From Porphyra umbilicalis (Eukaryota > Rhodophyta > Bangiophyceae > Bangiales > Bangiaceae): a stretch of DNA of 64,000 nt. A program made the translations under genes and the position numbers. Location: the NCBI GenBank assembly GCA_002049455.2, contig KV919016.1, forward strand, positions 52,288 to 116,287. Direction: 5' to 3'. The notes below the pieces were generated by a model, which searched no databases, had not been told where the DNA came from, and saw only the letters and a list, made by a program, of their open reading frames with translations. Position 1 is the stretch's first letter, and each line of letters starts with the position of its first letter. Positions 11,318 to 22,335 of this stretch are shown in pieces.

Positions 11318-12316
11318 ATTGGCGCCCCCGGGAGCCTGAACGACATCAACGTGATGCAGCAGTCGCCCCTGTACCTGGACGTGACCGGTGGCCGATGGCC
11401 TCCGCGCAACCACCCTTTTACCATCAACGGGACGACCCGCATGCTACCCTACTACCTCGAGGACGGGATCTACCCCCGCTACGCTTGTTTTGTGTCGCCA
11501 CATCTTCAGCCAACCACGGACCGGCAGAAGGTGTTCAACCGCCTGCAAGAGGCGGTGCGCAAGGACGTTGAGCGCCTTTTTGGCGTGCTGCAGAAGCGCC
11601 ATCATGTCGCACTGCACCCGGGAAGGTATCGGTCTATCAAGCAGCTGATTCTGACGTACAAGGCAGTCTGTATTTTGCATAACATGTGTGTCGAGCACCG
11701 CCGGGAGAATCTTTTGAGCCGAAGCCGTCGCAATGGGGGAGAGGCAGCAGGGGAGGGTGGTACTGGTGTGGGTGCTGACAACGGTGGAGCGGGAGGTGAG
11801 CATAGACCTGGCGCATATGCCGGCGGGGCCATCCACGCGAATGGACACGGGGGCAATGGCAATGGTGGCTTGGGCGGCGGGGGTGAGCAAAGTGGTGGGG
11901 CGCACGCTGGCGGCACTGCTGCCGCCGGAGGTCCTGCCCCTGGCGGCGGCGGCGACAGCGTCGCGGCGGCTTTGAACACCATCGATGCCGCAGGCAATCC
12001 GCCCCCCGCCCTGCAACCCGTCGCACAACCGCCTCCCGGCGGAATGGCTGCCGTGTTTAACGCGTGGGTGAAGACACGAGACCGAGGCGAGCACCAGCGC
12101 CTTCGTGCGGACCTGACCGCGCATGTGTGGAACGACCTGCAGCACCTTCTCTCTTCATACACGAGGTACACAGATAGCTTGTTTGCACAAACGGTTTTTG
12201 TTCTCCGTTGGGCAGCAGTTTTTTTCCTTTATTTTTCCCATGTTTATCACAGCCGTTGTGCGTCCAAATGCACAAAGGTCCCCCGCGCATGCGATCAGTG
12301 TCTCCGGCCCTTATGA
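11318..12316 (+). pseudogene. PIF/Harbinger transposase, C-terminal part (5' truncated)
   Basis: The frame enters abruptly after the ATGCCGGTTT repeats. It reads GAPGSLNDINVMQQSPLY, the motif around the second catalytic Asp of the PIF/Harbinger (DDE_Tnp_4) family. Then come the family's NGTTRMLPYYLEDGIYP motif, the KDVERLFGVLQKRHHV helix holding the catalytic Glu, and the ILHNMCVEHRREN terminus of the domain near 11700. The rest to 12316 is Gly/Ala-rich linker and ends in TGA. The N-terminal third, with the DNA-binding region and first Asp, is missing, so the copy cannot be active as it stands. A SANT/Myb-like gene converges on it from the right, as in intact Harbinger elements. Confidence 0.8.
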
Positions 12317-12878
12317 TTGCGCGCGACGTGGCGTTGCCGGTTGGGCCGCCCAGTACCAGCCAACGCGCAGCCACCACCCCACTGCCCACCGTGGCCCCAG
12401 CGGCACGTGTGCGGTGTCGTTCGCGTCTGTGTCGGCGGCGCCGCGAGCAGGCGGCGGCGGGCAGAATAGCTGATCGGCGAAGGCGCGTCGGCGGCGTTGA
12501 TGGCGTCGCCAGCGGGTGGCGCAAAGTTGGTGAGGAAAAGGATAGTACGTCTGTTTTGGGACTTTGGTGTGTGAACTGTTCTTCCTCGCGTCAGGAACGG
12601 AGGTGGAGGAGGACCGGTGTGTGCTTTAGTTAAGAATAACAGCTGTGGGCCACCGGAGCTGCACAAAAAAATGAGAAAAAGAACCCCTGCCCACTGGGGA
12701 AAAAAATGCTGCTTAGCCAACAAACACAGAAGACAGTCCACTCACAACAACGAAGGACAGAGGGCCGCGGTCCTGGTCCTTGTAGTCTCTGTCATCAAAG
12801 CACATCAAACGGTTACCCCCGCGCAGATTGCGAGTGACCGCGAGCTTGCGGCCAAGAGTGACGGAAGCCGCCAGCCAC
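12317..12878. other. Spacer between convergent Harbinger genes
   Basis: No gene recognised. It contains the 3' ends of the two convergent transposon genes and a short A-rich stretch at 12666-12706. Confidence 0.4.
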
Positions 12879-13877
12879 CTACGCGCTTGGCGCGCGGCTT
12901 CGGGCCGCCTGCGCTGCCGCCTGCGCCGCCAGAGCCGTACGATCCGCCACCGGCAGCGCCCGTGCCGGCGGTGCGTCAGCTGTGGCGGCACAGGCGGCAG
13001 CCGGCGGCGGCGTCGGCTGCGACTCGGTTGCGTCGCCGTTGCTTGCGTTCTTCACACTGCTTTCAGCGCCCTCAGAGTTGTTAGCAGCTCCTTCACTCGC
13101 AGAGTCCTGGAGCGCGCCAGCCCGCGCCGGCATCTTGGGCATGACCGCACCACGATACTGGGCGAACTCAGGCGTGTTGCGCATTGCTGGCGGGTCGAAG
13201 AAGCAAAGGGCCGTGTGCTCCTGCTGGGCGGCGGTGAGCCGGTCGAGCGCTTGTGTGCATGTCTCCATCTGCTTTACCATCTTCATGTCCTCCAGACGCC
13301 TCTCCTTGGCCGCCTTGGTACCCTCGGACCGCCACTGGAAACCGTTGGCTGCCTGGCTGCGGCCACTCCCACTGCCACTGCCGTTATCGTCGTATGAGAA
13401 CTCCAGGTCCACGTTCGCGCACACATCGCCGGAAGAGTTGGCGGCTCCACTGAAGTTGTCCGACACCCTCAGCACCCTCCCGCATGCCACACAAGTACAG
13501 TACGCGACCTTGGCCTTGCGCATGCCCGTCGTTCCCTTCTCATTGTCCGCCTCTCGGTCCTTGCGGATGGCCTAATAGACGTCCAGGGAGCAGAAGCACG
13601 CCACCGCCCCGCTGATGATATCTTCCTCGGAGAGATTCCTCGTCGTTGGTGCGTTCTTGACGGCGAGATAATGCAACGTAAAGGCGCTCACGCCGGCTCG
13701 GATGCGCTTGAACTGCTTCTCCAACCCGCTGGCGTTGCGTTCCACGCGCAATGGTCCTTTGTTCAGCAGCTTCGTCTTCCACAGCTTGTAGATGGCCTCC
13801 CACAGCGCGTCCTTTGACCGACTCGTCCCGTTGACCTCATCGCCCGTCACCTCCAAGTACGCCTCGCATAGCGGCAT
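12879..13877 (-). pseudogene. SANT/Myb-like Harbinger accessory protein, interrupted by one TAG
   Basis: ATG at 13877 opens MPLCEAYLEVTGDEVNG, followed by ALWEAIYKLWKT and LEKQFKRIRAGVSAF. This is the three-helix Trp-containing pattern of the SANT/Myb-like proteins that partner PIF/Harbinger transposases. The frame meets TAG at 13572-13574 after residue 101 and then continues without shift (AIRKDREADNEKGTTGMRKA) through a C-x2-C motif (CTCVAC), a FQWRSEG segment, a coiled-coil-like helix and a low-complexity tail to 12879. In Harbinger systems this protein imports the transposase to the nucleus and binds the ends. One nonsense codon in an otherwise intact frame suggests recent inactivation. 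Confidence 0.6.
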
Positions 13878-14234
13878 GCGGTCCGCGTCCGTTCAGCCCA
13901 AGCTTGACCTCATCTTCTTGAAACGTTGGTAGGTCACAGCAGGTACGGTCCCGGAGGGTACACAGGAACTAGGCGCGGGGAGAGGGGGCTCACACGCACC
14001 AGTTGGAAGGCCCCCTTCGAAGGGGCTTGTAGGCTTTTAACGAGGTGGAGAGGATTTCTGAGGACTCCCTGCTGGTGCGGTTGCGTGGAGTGCAGCGACG
14101 GCGCGCGCGACGAAGTTCACAGCACGGGCGTGCTGAGATGGGTGAGTTCCCTCGGCACTCACTCGTACCCCTCCCTTGGTTGGGGGGTGATGGGTGCGGC
14201 GCTCCAGGGCGCTGACACGTGAGGTCCCCGAGAA
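13878..14234. other. Intergenic, no gene recognised
   Basis: Region upstream of the minus-strand SANT/Myb-like gene and of the next plus-strand ORF. A stop codon closes the minus frame just above the chosen ATG at 13877. Confidence 0.4.
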
Positions 14235-14793
14235 AATGTCGGCGGAGACGACCACGGAGAGTATGGATGGCCACCCCACGACGAGTAGGGCACGCTCCTC
14301 GCCGGGCCAGGTTGGGGGCCCAAAACGCAGGGCGGGGGGGGCAGCGGCTCGCGTTGCGGGATCCACTGCCGACGATGGTCTTGAGCCCACGGCTGTGGCC
14401 GCGGCCCACTTGGCGGGCCGAGCGGGGGACCCGGCTTGTGACGTCGGGGGCTCCAGTCGCCGTGGTGGTCGTCTTGCCACTGCGGCGGCGGCGGGCTCCT
14501 TGGCGGTCAACACAGCGGTCCCGGCCGCGGACGCGGCGGGCTTCCGTCCAAGACGCGGCGGTGTCGCCGCTGTGGCGCCGGCGGGCTCCTTGGCGGACCG
14601 CTCAGGGGCCCCGGCCGAAAACGCGGCAGGCTGCAACCTCTCGGGCGATCGTCTCGCCACGTTGTCGGCAGCGGGCGTCTCAGAAAGCCGGCAGGCGGCA
14701 CTCGCCTCGGGGGTGGGGGCGTCCGACGACGGCGGCCGTCCGTCAGCCTGCACGGCAGGGGTGCTCCACTTGGAGGACAGGGGCGAACGTTAG
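14235..14793 (+). CDS. Hypothetical repeat-containing Ala/Gly-rich protein
   Basis: ATG at 14235 gives 185 residues (MSAETTTESMDGHPTTSR at the start). Residues from about 80 to 155 contain a roughly 33-residue unit repeated about three times, degenerately, around the core GG-R/V-LAT-AA-AAGSLA-x-x-x-A-P-A-x-x-AAG. The repeat is visible in the DNA as GCGGGCTCCTTGGCGG. The opposite strand is also open here, so the strand is uncertain. The style resembles the low-complexity linker of the pogo-like transposase at 36.2-37.2 kb. No known domain. Confidence 0.3.
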
Positions 14794-17206
14794 GATGCTC
14801 GCGTTGGGGACTGAACCGTGTCCAGCTGGGCGACGTGCCCCAGTCACCGCGCATCCGTACACGCCGCTCTTCTTGTGAAGCGTCGTGGTCGTCGGCGGGA
14901 CGTCGGCCAGGCACAACGCGAAAGAGGGGCCCCCTGTGGAGGCGACCCGGCCCTGCACCAAGTGGTGCCGCGGAGACATGGCGCGCAGAACGCGCGGAAG
15001 GAGGGGGTGCGAGCAGGTAATCGCGCGCGGGAGGCGGGGGGGGAGGGGGCATGGGGCCGTTCATGGTCCCGTGCTCACAAGGCCCGGAACAGGTACAAGG
15101 CGGCGGGGGCGGGCCACGGTGCGCGTTGCGTAGGCGCTGCTCGCGGCGTCTCCGAGAGTCGTTCGCGCGTTTGCTACGCGTCATGCGGACGCGTAAAATG
15201 AACGAAACGGGTGAGGGTGTGGGGGTTGGCGACAACGTAAGGGCGGGTGGGTGCAGACGGGTTGAGTGAGGGCGAGTTGGAGCGCGCAGTGCTGCGTCAA
15301 GCAATAGCGGCTCAGGCCGTTCTTATACGGAGGGCACGAGACCGCGGGCACGCCCGCGCGCGCCAACACTGTGCGGCAGCCGCCAAAAGAAAGGGTCGGC
15401 GACAACCCTCGACCCACCAAATCGGCCCCCCAAGCACCCCAAAGGCCTGCGCATGCGGCAGGAGGAGCAGGCGAAGTACGACAATGGGCGGAGGCCGCCA
15501 AGACTGAGGGGTCAACGGCGGTTCTTGTCACTACCACAGGGCCCCTCGCGCCTCCCATCCGCCTACGATGGCGGTCGGCGTGCACACGGGTGCCGACAGA
15601 TGGCGGGGAACGCAAAACTGAGCGATCCGCAGCGACCCCCGCCGCTTGCGAGAGCCTGCCACGCGGTCCCCCCGCCATGGCAAGACGCATGCGTATCACG
15701 CGTGAGCGCACACACTGGACAGGTGCCGCCGAGAAAGAAAGGCTGAGGGGCAGCCACGCCCTCGCCTGGAGGGCACACGCACGCCGCACCCGCCTTTCCA
15801 GGCGTTATCGGCTAATGCGCTTCCACGATTGGCGGGGGCGGCCAGATGGAACCGCCACCACACCTGCCGACCCTTGTCCGCGTGGCGCTCACGGCGACAA
15901 CGCAAGAGGACTGACAGCAGGACCAGTGGCATCCAGTGACGTCTAACACACATGCTCACCCGGCGATCCACTGAGCCCGGTGCCCTGTTCAGTTGATCTC
16001 GTGTTCAGGCACTTCGCAAAGACCTCTCAAAACGATATGGTAGTTCCAAAAAACGAGTCGCGGTCGCGGGTCGGCGAGAAACAGCATCTTGAGCACATCA
16101 ACAGCACGATATCAGTGAGAAAAACTTTAAAACATTTAGAATTGATGAGTCTCGCGCCCAACACGCACCAATCATCGCACTTCATATTACAGCGATTTCG
16201 CGCACCCGTCATCCGAAAGAACGGACGACCCCGCGATCTGAGCAACTCGCTCCCGAGAAAAGGTGTCCCCTCGTTGTCATCCCGGTGTGCGGACCGTTTC
16301 GGCCGACACAAGTCGACGCCACCCAGTGATATGCCGCATGGTTGACCCGATATGCCAGCCCCACTTGTGATACCACTTCTCAGACATCGCGTCAGATGGC
16401 ACGACGCCCGGGCGGGGTCGTTTGGCTGACTTATTTTGCCAGATTGAGTCGTGATAGTGCCATGTGTGCGCTCGATTGAGCCTCCGAAGGCCTTTTTGTG
16501 GTGCGTTGTGTGCTGGTTCGACAACAGTTTGGGTGATGCGGCCGACTTCTTCATCACGTGGACGGCCTTGCTGTACTCGTTTCATGTTTTCGCCCACGAT
16601 CCGAGGTGGATCAGCCGCGATTAGTGACCGATCATGCCCGGCGGATCATTTAGCGTTGGCATATCCATTCTCCAGGAAGAAAATGGGGATGACGTGACCC
16701 AGCAACGTGAGCCCTATTTCAACCGCACTATGAGACCACTGGAACGACGGAGAAGACAATTCTATTGTCTCTGTCCAGATATAGGGCCTTCAGGATAGTC
16801 TTCCCACTCAGCGTGCCACACATTTCACCCCTAAATTGGCCTAATGGAAGATGGGTTCGGCATTGCAGGGTTTGCTCGTAACCATGTTGGACTCACCGTA
16901 CGGCGACGTCCGCCTGAGCCGTGCGAGGTTTGTCCGCGGCCATTCAGCTTTTTCGCAAGTACTCCCGCAACGTGCACTAACTCGTGAAAAAATTAGAACG
17001 GGGGACCCTATTCGCATGTTGGATAGTATGGCGCGTCGCCAATGAACGATCGAATCTGAGAAACGCTCACAGCAAGTCACAGCACTTCACAGCACAGAAT
17101 TGAAAATTGCTGTGATCGCCCTTGCCTCCCACAGTGCCATCCAGGAGCCCTCAGCATGCAATTTTATTTCAAAGCACAGTCACAGCAAGGTCACAGCATG
17201 CTGTAA
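14794..17206. other. Intergenic, no gene recognised
   Basis: Many overlapping short frames but none with a domain or convincing codon pattern. 17060-17200 contains repeated CACAGCA words (at least six), ending at a Harbinger-type MITE. Confidence 0.4.
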
Positions 17207-17608
17207 GAGCACGTCTATCGGTGGGCCATCCCACCGTCGCCAAAGTACCATATTTTGGGCAGTTTGGGGATGGCGCTGACGCGGCATCTCTATCGGTGTG
17301 GCCTCGTGGCAAGCCAGATTTGTGGTCACGAAGCTTCTCGGAAAAAGTCCGACAGGATCACGAGGCACGAAGGAGAGGTGGATTGTTCAGGACCCTGGGT
17401 GATTCTGTTGAGCGTGGGTGATTTGGCTCATATGATAAGTTCCTGTCGCTTGGCGCATCGCCATCGCCATCCCCAAAAGTCAGTTTTTTTTTGGGGGATG
17501 GCGATGGCGATATGGGGATGGCGGATGGCATTTTGAGGATCCGATAGAGATGCCTCATCGCCAAAATGCCATCTAAGATGGCTTTTTGGCGCACCGATAG
17601 ACGGGCTC
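17207..17608. mobile_element. Harbinger-type MITE with TAA target duplication
   Basis: The left end is GAGCACGTCTATCGGTGGGCC and the right end on the other strand GAGCCCGTCTATCGGTGCGCC, with similarity extending about 80 bp (CGCCAAA, GGCATCTCTATCGG). TAA occurs on both sides (17204-17206 and 17609-17611). A 3-bp TAA/TTA duplication and a GAGC/GGGC start fit PIF/Harbinger. The 402-bp interior has a GGATGGCGATGGCGA simple repeat and no gene. Confidence 0.85.
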
Positions 17609-18015
17609 TAACATGCTGTGGAACTTGCTCGGATCCGAAATTTCTTTGGCGACGCGCCATACCCTGTCCTAAAGGCCAGGGGAATTCAAAAACATGCCCC
17701 TCACAGAGCACAATCGCTTCCTCTTCGTACGTACGGTTAACTGCTTCGACCAAGTGCAGCGGAAAAATCATCGTTTCCAGCCAGTACAACGCACTCGACC
17801 GCGTTTTTCACCCCATTCAGGGCAATCCGTCGCTGGAAACCATACAAACGACCCTCATGGAAAACGTGGAAACTTGCTCAGAAAAGGAACACGTGGGCGA
17901 CTTTGAGGCGGCGACGAAAATTGGCAACTTTCCACAGAAATTGCAACCGACTGTGGGCCAAAAGAGATACAAGACCAGGACATAAGAAGTAAGAAGGCCC
18001 GCCACACCCCCTCAC
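17609..18015. other. Intergenic, no gene recognised
   Basis: No convincing coding frame. It lies between the MITE and the minus-strand pogo-type relic. Confidence 0.35.
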
Positions 18016-18780
18016 CTATGTCGACTCGCCTTCCTCTTCAACAGAACAAATCTGCTTGTGTGGCGCAATGGAACAAGAGGTGGTTTGGGTAGATTTGCAC
18101 CTCGGGCATGCCCGCCAGCGACCGCAATGACAGACCAACCAGGCTGGCCCGCCTTGGTGTCTCGTCGAGCTACAAACTCGACAGGTCAACTCGAACCGTC
18201 TCACAACTGCCGCTTGGTCATCCTTGGCCTTGGCGGCGGCCTCCTCTACCCGCGCCACCTTAGTCTTTCGGCGCTCCTCTGCCGCCGCGGCCTCCTCCGC
18301 TGCCTTTTTGCGGGCGGCCTTGATGAGGTTGTACGGGAAGTGGATGGTACCGCGCTGTACCACAGTGGAACCCCCCAACACACGCCGCTTGCCACTGGCC
18401 ACCCTCTTCTGAGCCTCCGCGAGCACGTCCGACGCCATAGCCGCTACTTGGGCCCGCGCAGAGCTCCCATCGTCAGCAATGCTCAAGTTCTCACGAGCAC
18501 GCGCCAGCACCACCGCGGTGTCAAACAGCCACAGCCCCGTCCTCTTTAATGCCCCCTCAACCACAGGGGGGGTAAAGGCCCTCCTCTCACAGTGGTAGGC
18601 GGCGGCTAGGAGGGCGTCACGCGTGCTCTTCCCGATCATGAGGGCGTCCCACACGTACTGATCGTTGTAGACACGCAAAGACCAGTAAAAACACCCGAAA
18701 GGTGCGGCGTCCAGCGGCTACAAGAAGTGAGAGGCGTTTGCGACAAGTAAGAAGAGGAAGACGTCCAGCGACAGGGCCCG
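18016..18780 (-). pseudogene. Pogo/Tigger-type DDE transposase, C-terminal relic
   Basis: On the minus strand the frame reads SHFL, a TAG stop (18718-18720), then PLDAAPFGCFYWSLRVY. In the DDE_1 family this place is the nearly invariant LQPLD motif holding the third catalytic Asp, so the stop replaces Gln (CAG to TAG). Downstream the frame is open for about 220 residues: KSTRDALLAAAYHCERRAFT and a following KRTGLWLFD match the C-terminal part of pogo/jerky proteins. Then come a charged coiled-coil segment (RKKAAEEAAAAEERRK) and a Cys-rich zinc-like tail (CRVCSS, CHCGRW, CPRC). The catalytic N-terminal two thirds are not recognisable upstream, so this is a truncated dead copy. Confidence 0.7.
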
Positions 18781-20189
18781 CTGCAGCGTCACCGGCGGCG
18801 TGGCAGCGGCCAGGTGGGCCTGCCTCGAACGGGGGCACTCGTGCGTAGTTAGTTGTGGGATTGTGCACGCGCAGATTAGAGAACGAGGAGTGGCAGAGCT
18901 TGGTCAAGGACCGGACGCAATGCGACAACTCTACTGCCGGCCAGGCCCTTCAGGTGCCTCAGTCGCGAAACGCCTATCTATAAATAGATCAGAGCACTGT
19001 CATCTGACCCTAGCGAGGCTCGGGCCCGGACCTGGTCCCGGGCCAGCAGTCCTGAAGCGGAAGGGCCTAAGCATTGGGGCTGAAATCAGCGAGGCCACGT
19101 GTGGCCACACTGGTGCGTCGCCCGATCCGCTGAGGAGCGCTGAGAGGCCAGCATTCAACCCTACCTGCCAGAGTTCTGGCAGGCATGGATCAAACTCGAT
19201 TACTATAAGCAAGAAACTCGGGGCAGTGGGGGGGGTCAGGGATTCTGGTGCAACCCGGGCCCTGTGACACCTATGGCATGACAGTCCTTCTCACCCACCT
19301 AACTCCATTCGCTTTTAGCGTCAACGCGACCCTCCCGTCGCTGACACGCCCACAGACTCCTGAAAACACGAATGCAGACTGCCACCTCTAACATGGAGAG
19401 CAAGTCTCTTGACCTAAGTATATGTGTGCATCTCTGCACTTTGAGTGCACACAGTCCTACAGGTCAGGGAACTGTTCTCACGACCGTGAAAGATACTGCT
19501 GTCTTCCTAGTTTTGCCCGATGCCGTCAATGTCAAGCGGGGTGATCAACTGTTTTTCTCACCTATCTATTCAGCCGGAAAGAGTCGTTCGACCAATGCGC
19601 AGTTCACAAAGAATCCGTCATGAATTCGACTACATTGGCCGAAATTGGGAAGACAGCAATACTTAGAGGGGGCATATATCGCGTGCGAACGAGTTTTGCT
19701 CTTTTGCAGACATCTGCCTCTATGTCAAATCTTCTCCTACATACGGCGCGAGTGCGGGTACCAATAAAAATATTTTCAGCAGCTTCTTACACTATTAATC
19801 GAACATCTTGGTCATCGGGGTTGGGCCAGTTCCCCAATCTCGTCGCGCCCCGTTCCAATATACGATGCACCACCCCTACTGAAACCTTCGAGAGGCGGTC
19901 TCCGTGGTTTCTGGCTCCTCATTGGTCAACACACAGAAGTACTCGCATTCAAAGTGTTCCGAACCGTGGCACTCCTCAGACAGTAGCGTGAAGCGGTTGC
20001 TGGCTTTCGGCTTCGCGCGTCCGGCGTTTTGAGTGACTCAGAGCGCTATCCGTGCCACAACTCCTGAGCGCCTCCTCGAAGTGTCTTCACGGCGGTGCGG
20101 CTCACACACGATCTGGTCTCCGCAGTGATCATGCAGAGGCGTGGGACTTGGCGAAAACTGATGTCAAGACGACCCGACCAGGCGAGCCC
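18781..20189. other. Intergenic, no gene recognised
   Basis: 19018-19045 contains a short GC hairpin (GGCCCGG ... CCGGGCC). No gene-like frame; GC is lower than in host DNA. Confidence 0.35.
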
Positions 20190-21000
20190 TTATTCTTCAT
20201 CCCCTCCTGAAAATGCCTGCCCGAAACAACTCGTCAGCAGTTCAACATCGTCAGGCGGCATTAGGCCATTCTCGATGGCCTCGAGGACTATATTCCGGCC
20301 CCAACTTGTCTCCCACAAGCCAATGCGGCGAGCGGCGGCAGCAGCCAGTGCCGCCGACTGCTCGGCACTGCCGACACCAACATGAGTGGTTGGCGCTGAA
20401 TTAACCGATGCCGGTCGTGCGTCATAAGGCGCGCCAGCGAGGCATTCCCAAAGCACGAGTCAAAAGCGCGGCACACTTCGGCGGCATGCTCCACCATAAG
20501 AGGCTCACCGCGACACTGGCTTCCATGCTTTAAACAGCCTTAAATGGCCACCAGCTGCTCGTCGCCCTCCCGCCGAGGACCAAAGGCCCAGCACTGTAGG
20601 CAAGGGTTGCGTCTTGACGCACCCGAGTGCCTACAGAACGCTGTCATCCAGGCATAGTCGCCTCTCAGAATCAGCAGACCTGACCTTCGAAGACTGCCCA
20701 TCAGGAGCCCCCTGGACCGCACGTCGTCGATCTCGGCGACCAACAGAGTGCATATGCGCCGCAGGGCGGCGTAGTCGTCGGAGAGGCAGGGGAAGACACC
20801 AATCACAACCAAGTTCCCGTCACTGGCCGGCCGGCGTTGGTTTGCCATGCCCAGGTACACCTTTATAGTGCTGGTCCTGCCAGCCTTGTCCAGTCCACAC
20901 AGGAGCTGGACAGGGGGCCCCACAGGAGCGACGCTGTCAGCGGTGGGTGACCGATTTCCGTCGCTCGCCTCGGCAGCAGCCGTAGCGCGAGCTGGCCCCG
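20190..21000 (-). pseudogene. RAG1/Transib-like DDE protein relic, copy 1
   Basis: The minus-strand frame 20923-20540 begins near PVQLLCGLDKAGRTSTIKVY. It continues with GNLVVIGVFPCLSDDYAALR, a helix, GDYAWMT, and a C-x2-C pair (PCLQC). This order matches copy 2 on the plus strand at about 29.2-29.6 kb residue by residue (GLDK-x-G, then D-Y, then GD, then PC-x2-C). It also resembles the order in RAG1/Transib around the first catalytic Asp and the C2 zinc pair. TAA ends this part at 20540; a second piece (20456-20190) carries RIGLWETSWGRNIVLEAIEN in another frame. The coding signal can be followed a little upstream of 20923. Clearly decayed; only the N-terminal half of the domain is recognised. 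Confidence 0.5.
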
Positions 21001-21936
21001 CCGCAGTGGTGTTGCTGGCGGTGGCCGGTTATCCGCCACCGCCAGCGCGCACGCCAGCAGCCGCATTTGTCAGGGCTCTGCGTCACCGGCCCGTGGCACA
21101 GTTGCCAGTCCAGCATCCGGAAGCGACCCAGTCTTCTCCATTGGCCGCCGCGTGATGACTATCGGAGTGTCAGCGTGCACGCCGGCGGCATTTGGGCCCT
21201 CCGCACGGCCCCATCGCGCCGTTGTCCCACAGCGGGCTCCACATACATGCCGAAAAGCTGGCTTCACCGAGCGTTCACTAGGACCCGCGGCACCTCCACT
21301 CACACTTTTTGCGCCAGGCCCACAGTTTTTCGGGTCACTTGTCAGTTTACCGCCGCCCGCTGTTGTGGCGGCGAGTGGAGAGTGGACGGGCTGACGGCAG
21401 TCCTCAGAGGCAGTAGTGAGGCCACGACCCGAAGTGCACTGTAGAAGCTCCTTGCACACGACTAAGTCGTCGATCAGAGCTTGGATAGCTGCTCTAGGGA
21501 TGGCCAATTACGCTCCTGAATCGCACGTCTTGACTTGGTTCAGAGGTTCAAGTGAAACGCTGACCTGGTCCGCCCGTAGAGCCGACAGGGCGGCCAACCG
21601 GCTGTCCCGTCCGCCCAAGAAGGTCCAAATCCGTCGCCAAGTCACGCCGCTTATCTGGTTTGTAGTCTTGAACTACGTCTGTTGCCGGACCGACAAAGAC
21701 CTGAACGGCGCCCTCGCAACACAACCTTTTGCTCTCACCCGACAAGCAAAGGCCGACACGGCGGCTGAAACCTCTGCTGGGTCAAAAGGCGTCAGATCGG
21801 ACAACAACCACGCCAATGTGGTCCGATTGCGGCGGTAGTGGCGCGGACCCAGCTTGCTGCTGTGGCCGTAAGCACCCGCTTATACGCCCCTATGACCCAC
21901 TTAGAGAACTTGACGGAAATGCTCCCCGGCCTTGTA
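21001..21936. other. Possible upstream part of the copy 1 relic, not resolved
   Basis: The minus strand is open at 21507-21070 with an Ala/Gly/Ser/Pro-rich translation, but no domain is seen. It may be the N-terminal region of the same transposon, which MITE copy 2 interrupts. Confidence 0.3.
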
Positions 21937-22335
21937 TTGCTGATCCCTGAATTTCGTCCTGGGGGACAGAGACAGAGACTGACTCTGAATAAAAGCACTC
22001 TATTTGTTTAAAACGACAGTAAGAAGGCATTGAAGCCAATAGAAAGCCTGCATTTAGTACCAGGACCTTGCATCCAGCAGAACTCACTGTTTGTTGCCGC
22101 TTGATCTGATTTTCTTCGCACGCAGCAAGCTGCTCACGCGAGATCTTGAAATTTTCTACTGTCTTCTTGCCAGAAGTGCAGAAAAAAAGAGGAGCTGATG
22201 ATGATTTCCAGGCTGTATGGGCACATGTACGCAATCAGGAGCACCAAGTCAGTCCCAGGGGCGCATCTGCTTGGTGGATAGAGTTGGTCCGCAAGTCAGT
22301 CTTTGTCCACCAGGACAAAATTCAAGGATCAGCAA
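21937..22335. mobile_element. 400-bp TA-flanked MITE, copy 2
   Basis: Same terminal repeats as copy 1 (TTGCTGATCCCTGAATTTCG at the left), flanked by TA at 21935-21936 and 22336-22337. 399 bp, non-coding, closely similar to copies 1 and 3. Confidence 0.85.

Noticed and set aside
6315-13877. Reassigned TAG codon (readthrough genetic code)
   Set aside because: TAG interrupts several transposon frames, but TAG also serves as the natural stop of Cpn20 (51398-51400), so a code change is unlikely.
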